From the NCBI RefSeq assembly GCF_000765745.2, contig NZ_JRPC02000016.1, positions 1 through 53,336 on the forward strand: a stretch of DNA of 53,336 nt, read 5' to 3'. Numbering within the stretch: position 1 is the stretch's first letter; each line of letters starts with the position of its first letter. Shown piece by piece: positions 53,055 to 53,336 of this stretch. The position numbers were made by a program, and so were the translations under genes. Below the pieces are notes generated by a model that worked only from the letters and a program-made list of their open reading frames with translations, was not told the DNA's origin and ran no database searches. The stretch is from Helicobacter apodemus. GTDB lineage: Bacteria; Campylobacterota; Campylobacteria; Campylobacterales; Helicobacteraceae.

Positions 53055-53267
53055 CCTAAACAATCCTTAAGGAATAGGTAAGTAAAGGAGTGTGTGGATA
53101 TAGTGTAGTATCTAGGTTTTTAATCTTTATCTTTGCTATGCTGTGTGGGTGTATTGTGTTATTGGTATAGTAGCGTTATCTGTGGTTTCTTTATCTTTAC
53201 TATGTATGAGAGTAACTAAGAGTAAGTAAGACTAAATAAAAGTAAGTAAAAGCAACTAACCCTAACC

Positions 53268-53332
53268 AACCAATAACCCCACTAAAGCTTTCTTATATAC
53301 AATGAAAGAAAGCTTGATTGAAACTAAATAAA
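53268..53332 (+). repeat. 65-base hairpin element, copy 2
   Basis: Second copy of the element, 278 bases after the first, with one mismatch (C for T at 53280) and the same stem. DNA between the copies is not repeated. It may continue as a family beyond the window. Confidence 0.85.
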
Positions 53333-53336
53333 ACCC

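Larger units (their letters stand above)
52738..53336. other. non-coding, repeat-bearing end of window
   Basis: Six hundred bases without a credible gene. They contain two copies of a 65-base hairpin element (52990-53054 and 53268-53332), runs of AGTAAGTAA-like low complexity (about 53209-53260), and a locally repeated TCTTTATCTTT-G/A-CTATG motif. The region lies upstream of the four phase-variable genes and may hold their promoter. Confidence 0.6.

Overview
The window is AT-rich chromosomal DNA from a member of the Campylobacterota, most likely a Helicobacter of the enterohepatic type. The evidence is gene content and order. The blocks flgI / rod-binding protein / flgS and fliK / flgD / flgE match what I recall of H. 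pylori. Two promoters upstream of flagellar genes have a Campylobacter-type sigma-54 form. A CfrA-like TonB receptor, DUF779, a single-domain globin, CmoA and a D-lactate dehydrogenase with fused Fe-S domain fit the same group. A UDP-glucose dehydrogenase, a biotin-dependent pyruvate carboxylase B subunit and a selenocysteine-containing SelD point away from gastric H. pylori.

Layout. 1-4.9 kb (minus): corA, pgk, flgS, a FlgJ-N-like gene and flgI behind a sigma-54-type promoter, then tRNA-Pro(GGG). 5.0-11 kb: a TauE-type permease, selD (read through an in-frame UGA), a D-lactate dehydrogenase and dapE. 11.1-12.2 kb: a decayed islet with two interrupted genes, each broken by one in-frame TAA, and one small membrane protein. 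12.3-17 kb (minus): globin, cmoA, ribF, tlyA, a lipoprotein and ugd. 17.1-21.7 kb: a DUF465 gene, then a compact six-gene minus-strand run ending in cutA, with pepF first and four poorly known genes between. 22.0-23.3 kb: a small secreted two-cysteine peptide and an EF-hand protein. 23.6-27 kb: groESL under a consensus promoter, and an aspartate aminotransferase. 27.4-31 kb: aldehyde dehydrogenase, alcohol dehydrogenase, thiol peroxidase and DUF779. 31.1-33.5 kb: a TonB receptor preceded by a Fur-like palindrome and 18 copies of a heptamer repeat. 33.8-39.2 kb (minus): fliK, flgD and flgE, each carrying a different kind of internal repeat. 39.2-47.9 kb: typA, nrdA, PIN-PhoH, xseA and pycB. 48.2-52.7 kb (minus): four consecutive genes, two methyltransferases and two glycerophosphotransferase-like enzymes, each with a poly-G tract. 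The last 600 bases are non-coding and hold a 65-base hairpin element twice.

The most interesting material is the contingency DNA. In the 48-53 kb locus both methyltransferases read in frame (G10 and G11) and both transferase genes are out of frame (G9 and G12), so the locus is an independent on/off switch set for a surface polymer. The iron-receptor promoter region has a heptamer tract of the kind that tunes expression by copy number. The hook operon combines a 9-base repeat array, a 240-base tandem duplication and chitin-binding-like repeats. SelD shows that the organism makes selenoproteins; an annotator that treats UGA only as stop will truncate it.
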